Virus record (IMG/VR): IMGVR_UViG_3300012351_000028
Span: 1-24,331 of that record
Source: a virus
Reading direction: 5' to 3' (one strand)
DNA: 24,331 bases
Positions 23,409 to 24,331 of this stretch are shown in pieces (the stretch's first letter is position 1; each line of letters starts with the position of its first letter). Position numbers and translations under genes: made by a program. The notes below the pieces were generated by a model, which ran no database searches, was not told where the DNA came from, and saw only the letters and a list, made by a program, of their open reading frames with translations.

Positions 23409-23699
23409 ATGCCACCGATCAGCAATGCCGAACTGAAACGTGAGATAGAAGAGTTGCATGCATCCTACAAGGAACATGTGGAGCAAGATCGTCTTTCCTT
23501 TGCGCAGATTGAGGCACGCATGAGCATGTACGAGCATCAAATAGGGGAAAATAACACGATTTTAAAAAGTGTGCAGCTCACCGTAGATGGCTACGAGAAA
23601 CGCATTAGGAACTTTCTGGCCTTTCTCAAGTGGCTTGCAACGATCATCTCGCTCATATTGGCATCAGTTATTTCAGCATGGATTATTTCACATCATTAA
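23409..23699 (+). CDS. XhlA-like holin-associated membrane protein
   Basis: A 96-aa protein: residues of about 5-65 form a coiled coil (ELKREIEELHASYKEHVEQ, AQIEARMSMYEHQIGEN, LKSVQLTVDGYEKRI), and residues 69-93 form one hydrophobic span (LAFLKWLATIISLILASVISAWII). This is the layout of XhlA/hemolysin-type proteins that act with a holin in lysis cassettes of Bacillus-type phages. It is the first gene after the tail-tip genes, with GAGG upstream, and is followed by two more membrane proteins and a probable endolysin. Recognition is by architecture. Confidence 0.75.
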   Translation: MPPISNAELKREIEELHASYKEHVEQDRLSFAQIEARMSMYEHQIGENNTILKSVQLTVDGYEKRIRNFLAFLKWLATIISLILASVISAWIISHH

Positions 23700-23715
23700 T
23701 GAGGAGGTCAGATCA

Positions 23716-23991
23716 ATGTTGTTTTTTTATGCTCAAGAATTGCTCCTAGGGCTTCTAGGATTGGCGGCGGCGACTTTGCCACTGCTCTTACCAGCTATGA
23801 AGCCACTGTATCGCTTTTTGTATATCGCAGGGGCATTATTCACGGCGTGTATGCTGACGGCTTTCCTGGCACAGCTCTTTTTCGAGACGGATACTACGCT
23901 CTCGTTTATACGTGCCTTTCTCATGATTGGCTTGCTCCAAAATATAGCCATCAGGATACCAGTGTATCCAACACTGGCGCCGAAAGGATAA
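23716..23991 (+). CDS. Putative holin (multi-pass membrane protein)
   Basis: A 91-aa protein. I choose the ATG at 23716 because GAGGAGG (23701-23707) lies eight bases before it; the longer frame starting at 23587 would overlap the previous gene by over 100 bases. The product has three hydrophobic stretches: residues of about 3-25 (FYAQELLLGLLGLAAATLPLLL), 34-54 and 63-80. A three-span, small protein next to an endolysin candidate is the class I holin layout. No charged C-terminal tail beyond a few residues is seen. The role is inferred from context. Confidence 0.68.
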   Translation: MLFFYAQELLLGLLGLAAATLPLLLPAMKPLYRFLYIAGALFTACMLTAFLAQLFFETDTTLSFIRAFLMIGLLQNIAIRIPVYPTLAPKG

Positions 23992-24003
23992 AGGACGAGC
24001 GTC

Positions 24004-24144
24004 ATGATGAGCTATCTGATAATCAGCGAGGTCGTGTGGCTCTTCTGGACGACAGCAGCTTTGCTTTCGATGCTCGGCTCATTCGTGTGTTTAGTCGGCT
24101 TTGTGCTCATCTTGAGCATACGTTCGTATAGTAGATTTTCTTAG
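24004..24144 (+). CDS. 46-residue membrane protein of the lysis cassette
   Basis: A short frame with tandem ATG codons at 24004 and 24007 and AAGGA about ten bases upstream. The product has two hydrophobic spans, residues of about 4-22 (YLIISEVVWLFWTTAALL) and 23-38 (MLGSFVCLVGFVLILS), followed by a basic end RSYSRFS. It sits between the holin candidate and the endolysin candidate, so it may be a second holin, an antiholin or another lysis factor. No family is recognised. Confidence 0.6.
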   Translation: MMSYLIISEVVWLFWTTAALLSMLGSFVCLVGFVLILSIRSYSRFS

Positions 24145-24157
24145 GAGGAATACCATT

Positions 24158-24331
24158 GTGGCAGATCATGTTATCCCGCTTCCGGGGAATTTTCATTATG
24201 TGTATCAGTTTCAGAGCGGCAAATCGCAATACAGATGCGTTGAAGCCTGTCTAGCAATGGCCGGTCAGATCGCCTATCCGACGCGCTATGCCAATCCGAC
24301 CGCGCTCATGGATCAGATTTATAGTCAATAT
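24158..24331 (+). CDS. N-terminus of a cysteine-peptidase-like protein, probable endolysin (truncated by window)
   Basis: Only 58 codons are visible. The GTG at 24158 has TTAGGAGGAA just upstream (24141-24150), a strong ribosome site. The segment FQSGKSQYRCVEACLAMAG has the C39/papain-like peptidase layout of an upstream Gln and a Cys at the start of a helix (C27 or C31). In a gene directly after holin-like genes this is consistent with a cell-wall endopeptidase or amidase. The remaining catalytic residues lie outside the window, so activity cannot be judged. Confidence 0.6.
   Translation, partial: MADHVIPLPGNFHYVYQFQSGKSQYRCVEACLAMAGQIAYPTRYANPTALMDQIYSQY

Noticed and set aside
23587-23715. 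N-terminal extension of the holin candidate
   Set aside because: Overlaps the XhlA-like gene; GAGGAGG at 23701-23707 marks 23716 as the start.
23847-24131. 94-codon + strand frame spanning the lysis genes
   Set aside because: Lies in another frame across the holin candidate and the 46-residue gene, both of which have ribosome sites and membrane spans. The product looks like out-of-frame sequence.
1-24331. tRNA genes, CRISPR arrays, integrase or attachment sites
   Set aside because: No cloverleaf-like sequence, regular spacer-repeat array, recombinase gene or long terminal repeat was seen on reading.

Overview
The window is one contiguous morphogenesis and lysis segment of a long, non-contractile-tailed phage (siphovirus type, Caudoviricetes) or a prophage of that kind. 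Apart from one inserted gene, everything is on the + strand and tightly packed. Stops and starts overlap by 1-8 bases (ATGA, TAATG, TGATG, GTGA), and most genes have a clear GGAGG-type ribosome site. Base composition is moderate, near 50% GC by eye. No tRNA, CRISPR, integrase, terminase or replication gene is visible. The host cannot be named from the sequence. The XkdF/HK97-type protease, SPP1/HK97-type connector set and XhlA-like lysis protein recall phages of monoderm bacteria, but that is weak evidence.

Layout. 1-2635: portal protein with a MuF-like zinc-binding tail, carrying a probable nested gene in another frame, then two small proteins. 2615-5687: a likely promoter, a protease-scaffold fusion, a major capsid protein with an inserted Ig/FN3-like domain, and a hairpin after it. 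5705-7263: four small genes, at least two of them beta-rich. 7268-12471: a carbohydrate-facing cluster of a right-handed beta-helix protein, a protein with two TIM barrels flanking a BACON-like domain, a LamG lectin and a BppU-like protein. 12478-15576: head-tail connector, head closure, neck and tail terminator genes, interrupted at 13371-14240 by an HNH endonuclease gene on the minus strand. 15595-22760: small acidic protein, tail tube protein with a duplicated beta-domain, tail assembly chaperone with a -1 frameshift extension, tape measure, and a large tail-tip hub with CBM-like and LamG domains. 22766-24331: tail-tip protein, three small membrane proteins (lysis) and the start of a cysteine-peptidase-like protein, probably the endolysin.

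The most notable points are these. (1) The glycan-binding and glycoside-hydrolase-like genes lie between the major capsid and connector genes, where head decoration genes usually sit, so they may be displayed on the capsid. (2) The HNH insert is flanked by an 11-bp near-perfect direct repeat that recreates the C-terminus of the connector gene. It has its own promoter candidate and a hairpin over its ribosome site. (3) A programmed -1 frameshift site (slippery TTTT followed by a perfect 10-bp stem) lies in the tail assembly chaperone gene. (4) A nested coiled-coil gene with a strong ribosome site lies inside the low-complexity linker of the portal gene.
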